Assembly (NCBI GenBank): GCA_030620115.1
Contig: JAUXFG010000011.1
Location: 1 to 42,516, forward strand
Reading direction: 5' to 3'
DNA from: Candidatus Fermentibacterota bacterium
GTDB lineage: Bacteria; JAFGKV01
DNA: 42,516 nt
Part shown: positions 7,607 to 17,105 of the stretch, piece after piece
How the letters are laid out: the number at the start of each line of letters is the position of its first letter
How positions within the stretch are numbered: position 1 is the first letter of the stretch
Notes under the pieces: generated by a model
Seen by the model: only the letters and a program-made list of their open reading frames with translations
Told to the model about the DNA's origin: nothing
Databases searched by the model: none
Made by a program: the position numbers and the translations under genes

Positions 7607-10600
7607 CTATGGGGCAGGCTCCTCGCGGCGTCTCGAATCGATGTGGCTCCATTCCTCACGAACTATGCTCATCAACTGGGAGGGTTCAATCGGTTTCTCC
7701 AGAATCCTGTCCACACCACAGTCGGACATCTCTCCTCGATCCTCAGAAAGATGGCCGTGACCCGTCAATAGGATGAATAGTGGACGCATGGTTTTTCGAT
7801 CGGAGCAGATCGATTGGATAGATCTCGCCACTTCCCAGCCATCCATCTCGCTCATCACGAGATCACAGACTACCACATCGATGTGTCTGTTCATGAAGAT
7901 CTCGATACCGTCTCGCCCGCAGAGGGCCGTAGCAACGGACTCTGCATACGCGCTCAATCCATCCTGGAGTGCTGTCAGGACTTCCCTTGTGTCGTCGATC
8001 AGCAGAATAGAGAATTCTCTGTCTTTGGGCCTCTTCGGAACCCTCTCCGACTCTTGCGCTGGTTTGCGGAAAAGGGGAAATCTAATCGTAAAGCAGGAAC
8101 CCTCTCCCGGGCTGCTGTCGATCGAGATGTCGCCATTGTAGCTCTTGACAATACCATAGCTACTGGCAAGCCCCATGCCAGTACCCTTGCCGCCTTTGGT
8201 GGTCCAGAAAGGTTGGAACACCTTTCCGCGGTTCTCCGGGGAGATGCCGACTCCTGTGTCTTTCACTTCCAGAACGACTTCACCGTTCTTCACAGATGTA
8301 GCGACTGTTATCCTGCCCCCGCTTGGAAGTGCTTCTACCGCATTCTTGATCAGATTGACTGCGACTTCGAACAGGTCGTTCGAATCAGCCTCAATGAAGC
8401 AGCCTGGGTTCACACCTCGAGTGAGAACAATGTGAACACCCTTCTTTCTCGGTTCGATCTTCCACCACTGACTACTCATATCGATCGCCTGCCTCACTGT
8501 ATCAGAGAGATCAAAAACGGTTCTGTTTGACGTTGCGGTCTGAGAACCGGAACGAGCGAAGTCTTGCAGGCGTTTCACGGTCTGCGCCCCAAGGTGGAGA
8601 CTCTCTATGATTTTGCCAATGGTCTCCTGTGCTTTGGAAATCAAATTGGATTCGAGCTGAACCGAAGCCACTTGGGCCTTGCCCACAACAATCTGCAGCA
8701 GATTATTGAAGTTGTGAGCGACTCCGGAAGCAAGTTCTCCGACTGCCTTGAGACGCTCGCTCTCCAGGAGAAGCTGTTCCGTCTTTTTGCGTTCAGTTAT
8801 GTCCAGATAGTATTGTATTATCTGGGTGATATCCCCGTTCTGATCGAACAGGGGATATCCATGCACCTCAACGAATCTGGAGGCGCCGCTCTTGTCATGG
8901 TGGACATGCTCAACAGTAACGGGCTTCTTCGACTTCTTGATCTCCATAAGCGGGCATAGGTAATCCGAAATCCCGCAAGCGCTATCCCTATTATGGAATA
9001 GGTTGTAGCAGGTGACGCCTAATGACAATGCTCCAGCGGCCGCGTTTGCCATTCTTATCGTATAGTCGGCGGCATCGACCACATAGAAAGGATGAGTCAA
9101 CGAATCAAAAACGTTTTCCAGGAACCTACTCTGGCGCTCGATCTTTTCCTCAGCAAGCTTTCGATCAGTTATATCGTCAATGATTGTTACGAAATGGCCC
9201 TTCTTTGGGCTGTAGGCAGAAATAGAGTGCCACTTTTTCAATGGTTCAAGATACTGTTCGAATTTAGTATCTTCACCGGTCAAGGCTACCTTGCCGTACG
9301 CGGCAATCCAATCAAATGTCGAATCCCTGATTCCCGGCATTATCTCCGTCACTCTCTTGCCGATTATCTGCTTTCGCTTCAATCTCATCATTCTTAAGAA
9401 TGCATCGTTCACGTCAAGAAACACATAATCTACAGGCTCACCATTATCATCAAGAATGACCTTGTGATAAGCGAACGCATCGAGCATGCTTGCAAATAGT
9501 GACTCGAATTTCTCCTTGCTCTTTCTGAGCGCTTCGCCAATTGTTTCCTGCTCAGTGATGTCCACACAGGTCATTATGGTTTCACCCGCATCCAATAGTA
9601 CAGACCTGAAATTGACTATCTTGTTTGAACCATCCTTGCAGGTTACGATAAAGATCCTTGATGTCTCATCGCCAGGAGCTGAATCATGCAGATCCTTTGT
9701 CCAGCATGATATTACTTCATCTCTGCGCTTTCGGTCAGGATAAGCTTTTCTGAACCACTCATTAGTATCAGGTATATCAGACAAGTTGTAGCCGAATATC
9801 TCCATGAATTTGGGGTTTATGTATTCAAATGCTCCTCTGTTGCTGATCATCACCATTCCGAACGGTGCCTGCTCCGAGAGCCCTTGGAGACGTTCCTTCT
9901 CGATACGAAGAGCATTTTCCGCATCTCTTCTGTCGGAGATCTCCTGCGTCAGCTTCTCATTTGTTACGGTCAGATCCAGGATTCGTTCTCGCTCACCCCT
10001 GGTGAGTGCGTCACGGATCTTGGCCAGCTCCTCCTGTGCTTGTTTCCGATTGATCTCCACTGCTGCCAGATTTGCGAGCAGAGAGAGCGTATCCAAAGCC
10101 GACTGAGGAAACGAACAGTGGTATCGGTTGAAGACACATAGCATACCGATATTCACGCCATCGATTTGAAGGGGGGCCAGAATTCCAGAGACGAGCCCTT
10201 CGTCTGCAGCGACCGCATGGTATTGCTTCTCGATTTCTTGAGCGAAATCTTCGACAGAGCAGATCTTTCCATCCCTTGTGACCTTGTTCTTAAGTGCTTT
10301 TCTGAATGGCAACCTTAAGTGTTCGAATGGTTTTGTCTTGATGCCTGACGTAACAGAGATGTAGGCATCACCAGCGGGCAAATCACCAAGGGCAATGAAT
10401 GCCGTGTCTGTGGCCAACAGAGCTCTGGCTCTCTTGAGAAGCAAGGAGAGACATTCGTCCAGGTTGTGCTCGGCGGTCATGGATGCCGAGAGCTCGCACA
10501 AGGCCTTGAATCCCTCTCCACCAATGGCCGGAAGAGATACATCGGGTTTTTCGCGGCGTTTCCCTGAGCCTCTCGGTTCAGTTTCTGATCGGGCCGTTCT

Positions 10601-10735
10601 TTTTGTACGAGAGGATTTGCTGCCTGACACCGTACTGTTCCCCATGAGAAAGAGAGTTGAGAGAAAGGCTAAACCGGCCAATACTAGAATCCTCCACAAC
10701 CTAATCCAACTTATCTCACACGAATCTATCGTCAA
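7607..10735 (-). CDS. hybrid sensor histidine kinase (TM-GAF-PAS-PAS-PAS-HisKA-HATPase-REC)
   Basis: 1042 residues from a TTG at 10735. Order: one membrane helix (about 12-32); a basic linker; GAF (about 75-230); three PAS domains (about 285-395, 405-520, 535-650); HisKA with phospho-His H674 in GVAHNFNN; HATPase with NLIKNAVEA and GTGMGLASS; and a receiver with D958 in VVVCDLVMSEMDG and Lys in ILEKPIEP. The third PAS carries a Cys/His cluster (TCYNLFHNRDSACG, LCPL) that may bind a metal. It phosphorylates itself and its own receiver. No output protein is encoded next to it except the divergent cyclase at 10991. The start is unsure: no ribosome site precedes 10735, while GGAGG precedes a later in-frame TTG (LAGLAF). 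Confidence 0.92.
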   Translation of the reverse strand: MTIDSCEISWIRLWRILVLAGLAFLSTLFLMGNSTVSGSKSSRTKRTARSETEPRGSGKRREKPDVSLPAIGGEGFKALCELSASMTAEHNLDECLSLLLKRARALLATDTAFIALGDLPAGDAYISVTSGIKTKPFEHLRLPFRKALKNKVTRDGKICSVEDFAQEIEKQYHAVAADEGLVSGILAPLQIDGVNIGMLCVFNRYHCSFPQSALDTLSLLANLAAVEINRKQAQEELAKIRDALTRGERERILDLTVTNEKLTQEISDRRDAENALRIEKERLQGLSEQAPFGMVMISNRGAFEYINPKFMEIFGYNLSDIPDTNEWFRKAYPDRKRRDEVISCWTKDLHDSAPGDETSRIFIVTCKDGSNKIVNFRSVLLDAGETIMTCVDITEQETIGEALRKSKEKFESLFASMLDAFAYHKVILDDNGEPVDYVFLDVNDAFLRMMRLKRKQIIGKRVTEIMPGIRDSTFDWIAAYGKVALTGEDTKFEQYLEPLKKWHSISAYSPKKGHFVTIIDDITDRKLAEEKIERQSRFLENVFDSLTHPFYVVDAADYTIRMANAAAGALSLGVTCYNLFHNRDSACGISDYLCPLMEIKKSKKPVTVEHVHHDKSGASRFVEVHGYPLFDQNGDITQIIQYYLDITERKKTEQLLLESERLKAVGELASGVAHNFNNLLQIVVGKAQVASVQLESNLISKAQETIGKIIESLHLGAQTVKRLQDFARSGSQTATSNRTVFDLSDTVRQAIDMSSQWWKIEPRKKGVHIVLTRGVNPGCFIEADSNDLFEVAVNLIKNAVEALPSGGRITVATSVKNGEVVLEVKDTGVGISPENRGKVFQPFWTTKGGKGTGMGLASSYGIVKSYNGDISIDSSPGEGSCFTIRFPLFRKPAQESERVPKRPKDREFSILLIDDTREVLTALQDGLSAYAESVATALCGRDGIEIFMNRHIDVVVCDLVMSEMDGWEVARSIQSICSDRKTMRPLFILLTGHGHLSEDRGEMSDCGVDRILEKPIEPSQLMSIVREEWSHIDSRRREEPAP

Positions 10736-10990
10736 GCAAGAGTAATCAATTGAACTCCTCGGGCGATGCTTGGGCTAGGCCTCCGGTGGCCACGGTTATA
10801 GGTTGACTTGCGCTCAACCGTTCGGCAGATAGTCAGCACTGTCAGTCAAGGCACATATCATCCCCGCCTGGACTTTCGCTGGAAGACTGAACATGCGGAC
10901 TCCGCTCGTTTGTGCAGGAGCACTTGAGCATGAAACAGGCAGCGAGCATAGTATTGAAACGGAGTATCGGATCCCGAGGAGCGTTGATCA
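10736..10990. promoter_or_regulatory. divergent intergenic region between two signalling genes
   Basis: 255 bases between the divergent kinase and GGDEF-STAND genes, which must hold both promoters. I see no convincing -35/-10 pair. A small hairpin GGTTGA/TCAACC spans 10801-10819. GAGGAG upstream of 10991 is the likely ribosome site of the plus-strand gene. Confidence 0.4.
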
Positions 10991-13900
10991 TTGAATAGAG
11001 AAGTTGGGCCATCATATAAAGATGCGCTATCAGGTCTTCTGAATCGGCGCTACATGGAAGAGATACTAGTAAATGAAATTGAATCGTTCAAGAGAGAGAA
11101 GCGTTCATTCTCAATCGCTTTCATGGATATCGATCGTCTCAAGGAAGCAAATGATACATATGGACATCTAGCAGGCGACAGATTGATCAAGCATTTCGCT
11201 ATGTTCTTGAAATCAACTGTTCGTTCTTGTGATTGCGCCATCAGGTTTGGTGGTGACGAATTCATATGTGTCATGCCTGATACTCACCGTTCTGAAGCGG
11301 TGGATATCTGCACGCGTCTTCAGGAACGCTGCCGCCAGACAGAAATTGGTGACATGCCGCTGACCATAAGCATAGGTATCTCTTCCCATCCTGAAGACGG
11401 AGATGATCTTGAGGCACTCTTGCATATTGCAGATGAAGCTCTCTACGATGCCAAACGAAGCGGCCGTGATCGTATCGGATCAAGAGGGAGAAGATCATTA
11501 GAGATTCCTCTCAAAGCATTCGTCAATCGATTGCCGGAGAAGGAGGAAGTGAGACGTCTTATTCCAGAGACTGCAACTGAGGAGAGGGTGTGTGTAGTGC
11601 GAGGAAACGTTGGCATTGGGAAAACGAGGCTTGTGCGGGAAGTATTGAACTCAATTGCAGGACGAGAAATCCTTTGGGCTGACTGTATTCCATTTACCGA
11701 TAGTATAAGCTATTATCCAATCCGTGAGCTGCTCAAATACAAGATCCGCCGACATGCAGAGGAAATCATGGAAGGAATACCTTTCGTGTACAAGATTGAG
11801 ATCAGCAAACTGATTCCCGAGATGATTAGCGGAAATGAAGAGATAGAACACGCTACCAATATTGTATTGGACAGATATCGCCTCTATGAGGGAGTTCGTT
11901 ATCTGATATGTGCAGGCGATAGGCAGAGAATCATCATTCTCGATAACGCGCAATGGATTGATCGGGAATCCATAGAGGTGCTGAAGTATCTTCTGAGATC
12001 AATGGAAAGTATGGATGTTACTTTTATCTTCATTCTTCGTGAAGAGACTAGAAACCAGGAGATGGAAGATCTGATAGCGTACATTGGACGTGAGATTCAT
12101 GTGAAGGAGATCATGTTGCGTCCGTTCGGCGAGAGCGACATGAGAAGGCTCATCGCTTTGATCCTTGGCCAGGAACCGGAAGAGAAACTGGTAACCTTTC
12201 TCGCTCAGGAGAGCGGTGGCAATCCATACTACATTGAAGAGATAACAAGGGAGCTTTTTGGGGGCGGGCAGCTATGCTTGGAGGATGGCCACTGGGATTT
12301 CAAGAAACCGATGAAACCCGTGATCCCCAAAAGACTGGAGGACATCAGCCAATGGAAGTATCAGAGTCTTGGCCAGGAAGCGAGGAGGGTACTGGAAGTC
12401 GCATCGGTCGTCGGACGATTTGATTTGTCGATTCTACAAGAATTCACAGGATACAATGAAGGACATGTGATCGGGCTGGTCGATGACATCCATAGAATGG
12501 GTTTCATAAAGGAAATCGAGCATTCCTTCGTTTTCAACGACGAGGTTACTCGGAAAGCGATATATAAGAAAAATGTTGAGGGTTTCAAGGGGCGGGAACT
12601 CCATGAGAAGATGGGGTGCTTACTTGAGGAGCGATATCGGGGGAGAGAAGCTAGTATCATTGAGGAACTTGCATTGCATTTCTATAGGGCGAGAGACAGA
12701 GAGAAAGCGGCGAATTATTGTATCATTGCTGGAGAGAAAGCTATGGAGCGATTTGCCGGCCTTGACGCAAGAAGATACTACACTTGGGCAGTAGAGATGA
12801 TGAAGACGGGAGATGAAGACGAGGATAGCCGCCGAATCAATGCATGTGTATTGAATCTCGGGGACATCCATGAGCTATTTGGAGAACATGAAGATGCAAT
12901 AGCATGTTATGAGAGGTTTTTTCGACATGCCAAAGATAAGGCCCCGAAGGCGAGGGCAAAAAACAGGATTGCGAAGACATATCAGATCCTCGGTAGATTT
13001 GGGGAATCCCTGACCGCGATTGATGAAGCAGAAGATCTCTTGAGCGGCGATTCGGATAGTGAAATGATTGAGAGAATCGAAACTCTGTTATTGAGGAGTC
13101 GGGTGTATCAGATCAAGGGAGACATTGAAGAATCAACAAGGCAAGCGAAACTCGCACTCTCAATGTGTGAGGAATTGGATGTTGATGAAAGATCAAAGGC
13201 TCGATGGGAGATGGAGGTTCACGGCATTCTGGGGAGGAATTCCCAGAACCGAGGCGAGTACCTTGAGGCGGAGAAGTCATATCGAAGTTGTCTCGAAGCT
13301 TCAGAGGCATGCGGGGACAGACAGGGAATGAGCAAGGCATATGCGGGTCTGGGGACGGCATACCTGACGATCGGTCAACATGATGAGGCAAACGGGTTAT
13401 TCCAATCAGCTTTGAGAATAGCTGAGGAAATAAGTGATATCAAGAACATCAGCAATGTACACAGGTTGTTGGGAACGCTTAATCAGATCAGAGGAGAATT
13501 CGAGGCAGCACTCGATTACTATCAGAAATACCATGCCATATCGAGAAAGATAGGAGATACTCATGGAGTGGCAATGGCCAACAACCAGATTGGAACAATA
13601 CATCTTTATAGAGGCGAATATGACAAGGCGAGTAGTTTCTTCCAGGATTATCTGAATCTATCAAAGGAAATAGATTATCCGCAAGGAGTATTTGAGGCAA
13701 CGAGCAACCTTGGGTCCATTTCCTTGAAGAAGGGCGATTTTGAGCAAGCCATCCAGCTCTATGAGCGGAGCCTGCCGATTGTTGAGAAGATCGGTGACAA
13801 GAGAGTTACGGCGATCATCAAGGTCAATTTGGCCACAGCCTATAATTATCTTGGTGCGTACGATAAGGCAATTGAGTTGAATCAGCAAGTACTGGCTCTA

Positions 13901-14578
13901 TCAGAGGCAATAGGATTAAGATCCATGATAGGTGTTGTCTTGTGCAACTCGGGCGCGATTCAATATGACAAGGGCAATCTGGAGAAAGCAATCGACTTGT
14001 ATGAGCGGGCATTGGAGATTGCAGAGGAACTTGAGGACAAGCTTGTCTGCGGGGAGGTCTTCTACAATTTCGGACTCCTTCACTTTGAGAAAGGAGAGAT
14101 AGAACAAGCTGATGAGTTCTTGGGCAGAGCCAGAGATGTGCTCCTTGATGTGGGAGATAAGGAGAAGCTTGTCGATGTCTATCTGCTCATAGCGGAAGCG
14201 AGAGCGAGAGATAACGCAGACTGCGGCGAAGTCGAGGAATACCTTCAGAAGGCTTGGGTATTGATTGAGGAATTGGATTCGAAGCAGGGAAGAGCGGCCC
14301 ATTACTTCGCATCCGGCCGGATCCAGAAACGCCGTGGTGATTTTGCAGAAGCTCGAGCTCATTTGGACAAGGCATTGGAGTGCTTCAAGGAACTGAAGTG
14401 GCGAAAAATGGTGGGGCGTGCATGTGCTGAATATGCGGGAGTTCTAAGTATTTCAGGAAAGATGGGAGATGCTATCTCCTATTTTGAGAAGGCACGGAGC
14501 ATCTTTCAGGATCTTGCCCTTGATAATCTGGTGAAGGAAGTTGATGAAGAGATCGCCGAAATCAGGTCTCCTTTCTGA
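10991..14578 (+). CDS. GGDEF - STAND-type ATPase - TPR signalling protein
   Basis: 1195 soluble residues from a TTG with GAGGAG upstream. Order: GGDEF domain (about 10-165) with RFGGDEF intact near 87-91 and RxxD (RSCD) five residues before it, so an active, product-inhibited cyclase is expected; an AAA/STAND ATPase with Walker A GNVGIGKT near 204-211 and Walker B-like RIIILDNAQW; a helical or winged-helix linker; and about 600 residues of TPRs (for example YLTIGQHDEANGLFQSAL). STAND proteins act as nucleotide-driven switches that open when the repeat region binds a ligand. The usual partners of this ATPase-TPR module are kinase, class III cyclase or DNA-binding domains; here it is GGDEF. It is divergent from the hybrid kinase. 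Confidence 0.92.
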   Translation: MNREVGPSYKDALSGLLNRRYMEEILVNEIESFKREKRSFSIAFMDIDRLKEANDTYGHLAGDRLIKHFAMFLKSTVRSCDCAIRFGGDEFICVMPDTHRSEAVDICTRLQERCRQTEIGDMPLTISIGISSHPEDGDDLEALLHIADEALYDAKRSGRDRIGSRGRRSLEIPLKAFVNRLPEKEEVRRLIPETATEERVCVVRGNVGIGKTRLVREVLNSIAGREILWADCIPFTDSISYYPIRELLKYKIRRHAEEIMEGIPFVYKIEISKLIPEMISGNEEIEHATNIVLDRYRLYEGVRYLICAGDRQRIIILDNAQWIDRESIEVLKYLLRSMESMDVTFIFILREETRNQEMEDLIAYIGREIHVKEIMLRPFGESDMRRLIALILGQEPEEKLVTFLAQESGGNPYYIEEITRELFGGGQLCLEDGHWDFKKPMKPVIPKRLEDISQWKYQSLGQEARRVLEVASVVGRFDLSILQEFTGYNEGHVIGLVDDIHRMGFIKEIEHSFVFNDEVTRKAIYKKNVEGFKGRELHEKMGCLLEERYRGREASIIEELALHFYRARDREKAANYCIIAGEKAMERFAGLDARRYYTWAVEMMKTGDEDEDSRRINACVLNLGDIHELFGEHEDAIACYERFFRHAKDKAPKARAKNRIAKTYQILGRFGESLTAIDEAEDLLSGDSDSEMIERIETLLLRSRVYQIKGDIEESTRQAKLALSMCEELDVDERSKARWEMEVHGILGRNSQNRGEYLEAEKSYRSCLEASEACGDRQGMSKAYAGLGTAYLTIGQHDEANGLFQSALRIAEEISDIKNISNVHRLLGTLNQIRGEFEAALDYYQKYHAISRKIGDTHGVAMANNQIGTIHLYRGEYDKASSFFQDYLNLSKEIDYPQGVFEATSNLGSISLKKGDFEQAIQLYERSLPIVEKIGDKRVTAIIKVNLATAYNYLGAYDKAIELNQQVLALSEAIGLRSMIGVVLCNSGAIQYDKGNLEKAIDLYERALEIAEELEDKLVCGEVFYNFGLLHFEKGEIEQADEFLGRARDVLLDVGDKEKLVDVYLLIAEARARDNADCGEVEEYLQKAWVLIEELDSKQGRAAHYFASGRIQKRRGDFAEARAHLDKALECFKELKWRKMVGRACAEYAGVLSISGKMGDAISYFEKARSIFQDLALDNLVKEVDEEIAEIRSPF

Positions 14579-14707
14579 TGAAGTCCGGATAGTCTACTTC
14601 GCTCGATGGTTTCCGGGAATTCTAATTGTCGTCGGCCGGGAATTATAGTTGTCGCTGATCGACGAGGCTCCCGATGGAGCTCCCGATGAGGTTCTTGGGA
14701 GGAGGGA

Positions 14708-14745
14708 AACATCGAACATCGAACATTCAACATCGAACGTCCAAG
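14708..14745. repeat. dispersed CATCGAACATTCAACATCGAA-type repeat, copy 1
   Basis: Short tandem runs of AACATCGAAC / AACGTCCAA. Close copies lie at 27371-27414 and 34300-34340. The family is known from memory as a source of false peptides (NIEHSTSNVQ and FDVRCSMFDV on the two strands) in environmental genomes. It is non-coding. Confidence 0.75.
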
Positions 14746-14980
14746 TGAGGATGGGAGGAGGGAGGGGAAGTTCGGGATCCCGCGTCCAACGCGGGATTCG
14801 AGACGAAGTTTCAGAGCAGGGCATGTTGGACTTGACAGGCGGGACGCTTCTCCGAAACTAGTCCGCCGCAGATGCCCCATGAACGCAGATGCCCCATGAA
14901 CGCGTTGCTTGAAGCCTTTTCTTTGGGCGAAGCCCCGGTCACTCTACCACCGGGAAGAGAGCGGCCGAGATTGCTCATGT

Positions 14981-15026
14981 GCGGGAGCGTGGCTCCCGCC
15001 TCCGAAAGCGCAAGCGTGGCTTGCGC
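14981..15026. repeat. pair of perfect hairpins sharing the centre AGCGTGGCT
   Basis: GCGGGAGC-GTG-GCTCCCGC (14981-14999) and GCGCAAGC-GTG-GCTTGCGC (15008-15026) are perfect 8-bp stems with the same GTG loop, nine bases short of a full turn apart. They look like two members of one palindrome family placed side by side, upstream of ffh. Neither is followed by a T-run. Confidence 0.7.
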
Positions 15027-15134
15027 ACTCCAAAGACGCTTGATCCGCATTTCTCACCGGGTTTGGGTTGCTGTGGGCACGGGGGGGGGATAATTTGATT
15101 CGATTTTATTTCTTTTCGGTGTAATGAAGAGGGA

Positions 15135-16463
15135 ATGATGTTTGGTACACTGACCGCACGGCTTGAGGATATATTCAGCAAGCTGCAGGGCAAAGGGAAG
15201 CTCGATGAGAAGAGCGTTCGAGAAGCGCTTCGGGAGATACGACTTGCTCTGTTGGAAGCTGATGTCAATTACCGCGTGGTGAAGGACTTTGTTGCCCGGA
15301 TACAAGAGAGCGCGGTCGGAGAAGAGGTTCTATCCAGCATCACGCCTGGTCAACAGGTGGTGGGGATCGTTTACAGGGAGCTGGTGAGGCTCCTTGGTGA
15401 TGAGGCGGAACCTATTCTGTGGAAGGGGCCGATGCCCCTGGTGATCATGCTCGTGGGGCTTCAGGGATCTGGAAAGACCACGACTGCCGCGAAAGTGGCT
15501 TCTCTGCTCAAGGCAAGGAATAAGAAGGTCCTTCTGGTGGCTGCTGATGTGTACCGGCCGGCCGCGGTGGATCAGCTCCGGATTCTTGCCGACCAGTTGG
15601 AGGTTGGTTTCTATCGGATGGATGATGTTCCGCCCAAGGAGATTTGTACCGGCGCGGTAGAAAGAGCAACAAGAGAGATCGTTGATGTGGTGATTCTTGA
15701 CACTGCGGGCAGACTCCACATCAATGAGCCCATGATGGAGGAGCTTTCCGGCATTGCGGCCGGCGTGAAGCCGAGGGAGAGACTCCTCGTACTGGATGGG
15801 ATGACAGGGCAGGATGCAGTCAGAGCTGCGCAGGAATTCGACAAGAGACTCGATCTAACAGGCATCATCATGACCAAGCTTGACGGTGATGCCCGGGGTG
15901 GCGCCGCACTTTCGGTCCGCGCAGTGACCGGAAAGCCGATCAAGTTCATTGGCGTTGGTGAGAAGCTGGAAGATCTCGAGCCCTTTCACCCCTCACGCAT
16001 CGCCTCCAGAATCCTCGGGATGGGCGATGTGGTGACGTTGGTGGAGAAGGCTCAGGAGAAGGTAGATGCCACAAAGGCGGCAACGCTTCAGAAGAAGATG
16101 CGGAAAGGGGAACTCACCCTTGAGGACTTCTTGGACCAGTTGAAGCAGATCAAGACCATGGGATCCATGGATCAGTTGCTCAAGATGATTCCCGGGGCAT
16201 CGAAACTGGGCTTGAACGCTTCCGCGGCGAACGATCACGAGTTGGTTCGCATGGAGGCAATCATCTCTTCCATGACCAGGGAGGAGCGACGAAAGCCCTA
16301 TGTCCTCAATGGCAGCAGACGCAAGAGAATCGCCCGGGGGAGCGGGACCAGAGTGCAGGATGTGAATCGGCTTCTCAGGGAGTTCGAGGCAATGAGGAAG
16401 ATGATGAAACGATTTGGGAGCGGCATGCGTGGCAAAAAGATGCTCCTTGGACAGTTTCATTAG
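15135..16463 (+). CDS. ffh: signal recognition particle GTPase Ffh
   Basis: 442 residues, normal length. The N domain covers about 1-100; the G domain has GLQGSGKTT at 108-116, then DTAGRLH and TKLDGDARGG; the Met-rich M domain ends in MRKMMKRF. Ffh binds 4.5S RNA and signal peptides of nascent chains and delivers ribosomes to FtsY at the membrane. Two ATGs stand in a row (15135 and 15138); the second has the better spacing from GAGGG, so the protein may be one residue shorter. It is the first gene of the block running to yraN; rpsP follows after 35 bases. Confidence 0.98.
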   Translation: MMFGTLTARLEDIFSKLQGKGKLDEKSVREALREIRLALLEADVNYRVVKDFVARIQESAVGEEVLSSITPGQQVVGIVYRELVRLLGDEAEPILWKGPMPLVIMLVGLQGSGKTTTAAKVASLLKARNKKVLLVAADVYRPAAVDQLRILADQLEVGFYRMDDVPPKEICTGAVERATREIVDVVILDTAGRLHINEPMMEELSGIAAGVKPRERLLVLDGMTGQDAVRAAQEFDKRLDLTGIIMTKLDGDARGGAALSVRAVTGKPIKFIGVGEKLEDLEPFHPSRIASRILGMGDVVTLVEKAQEKVDATKAATLQKKMRKGELTLEDFLDQLKQIKTMGSMDQLLKMIPGASKLGLNASAANDHELVRMEAIISSMTREERRKPYVLNGSRRKRIARGSGTRVQDVNRLLREFEAMRKMMKRFGSGMRGKKMLLGQFH

Positions 16464-16498
16464 TATACACGTGGCTCAGACCACAGGAGGTAATAGAT

Positions 16499-16867
16499 TT
16501 GGTTAGACTTAGGCTCAAAAGAACAGGGAGACGTGGTGCCCCCAGCTACCGGATAGTCGCTGCTGATTCCCGCAGACAGCGCGATGGCAGATTCATCGAG
16601 ATCGTGGGCCACTACAACCCTAGAACCCAGCCTGAACCAGAGATCGGGATCAAAGAGGACAGGATCCGGTACTGGCTTGGAGTGGGCGCCCAGCCCTCCG
16701 AGACAGTGAAAAGCCTTCTGAGAAGGGTCGGCCTTCTGGCGAAGTTCGATCAGGAAAGAAGAGACGCATATCTCAGAGAAGCTCTGGAACGGAGAAGCGT
16801 CGAAGAACAGAAGACTTCGTCTGAAATCACGCTCGAGGAAATGGTAGGAGAAGAAGCAGGTGAGTAG
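16499..16867 (+). CDS. rpsP: 30S ribosomal protein S16
   Basis: 122 residues from a TTG with a perfect AGGAGG eight bases upstream. The core (VRLRLKRTGRRGAPSYRIV, then DGRFIEIVGHYNP and RYWLGVGAQPSETV) is standard S16, a protein of the 30S body needed for assembly. The family is usually about 80-90 residues; here an acidic tail of some 30 residues (RRSVEEQKTSSEITLEEMV) follows. The gene overlaps khpA by eight bases, so the two are probably translationally coupled. Confidence 0.97.
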   Translation: MVRLRLKRTGRRGAPSYRIVAADSRRQRDGRFIEIVGHYNPRTQPEPEIGIKEDRIRYWLGVGAQPSETVKSLLRRVGLLAKFDQERRDAYLREALERRSVEEQKTSSEITLEEMVGEEAGE

Positions 16868-17105
16868 CGAACTAGGGGATCTTGTGCTCTATCTGGCACG
16901 ATCGCTGGTGGACGATCCTGACGCAGTTGAAATCGAAGAAGAGGAGTACGGCCAGAAAGTTCATTTCCGACTGGCTGTCTCTGATGAGGACAAAGGGAAA
17001 GTCATTGGCAAGGGCGGGCGCACGGCGAGAGCCTTCCGGCTTCTGATGGGTGCGGCTGCAGCAAAGCAGGGCCTTCGAGCGGAGCTGGAGATAATCGATA
17101 GTTGA
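16860..17105 (+). CDS. khpA: KH-domain RNA-binding protein KhpA (YlqC family)
   Basis: 81 residues from the GTG at 16860, inside the end of rpsP. A single KH domain holds the GXXG loop in VIGKGGRTARAFR. KhpA binds RNA, often with KhpB, and lies between rpsP and rimM in many bacteria, as it does here. The stop at 17103-17105 overlaps the rimM start. Its length and place match the family. Confidence 0.95.
   Translation: MSSELGDLVLYLARSLVDDPDAVEIEEEEYGQKVHFRLAVSDEDKGKVIGKGGRTARAFRLLMGAAAAKQGLRAELEIIDS

Larger units (their letters stand above)
14579..15134. other. gene-free region of mixed short repeats
   Basis: No gene was found. The stretch holds an approximate direct repeat (CCGGGAATT near 14617 and 14637); a CATCGAACATC-type repeat at 14708-14745; the CCCGCG palindrome at 14779-14795; an AAGTTCGAGACGAAGTT-type sequence; an exact 17-bp tandem duplication at 14867-14883 and 14884-14900; two matched hairpins at 14981-15026; and a run of nine G at 15081-15089 shortly before ffh. 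Any ffh promoter is probably in the AT-rich 15090-15125 part, but I cannot define its boxes. Confidence 0.6.
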
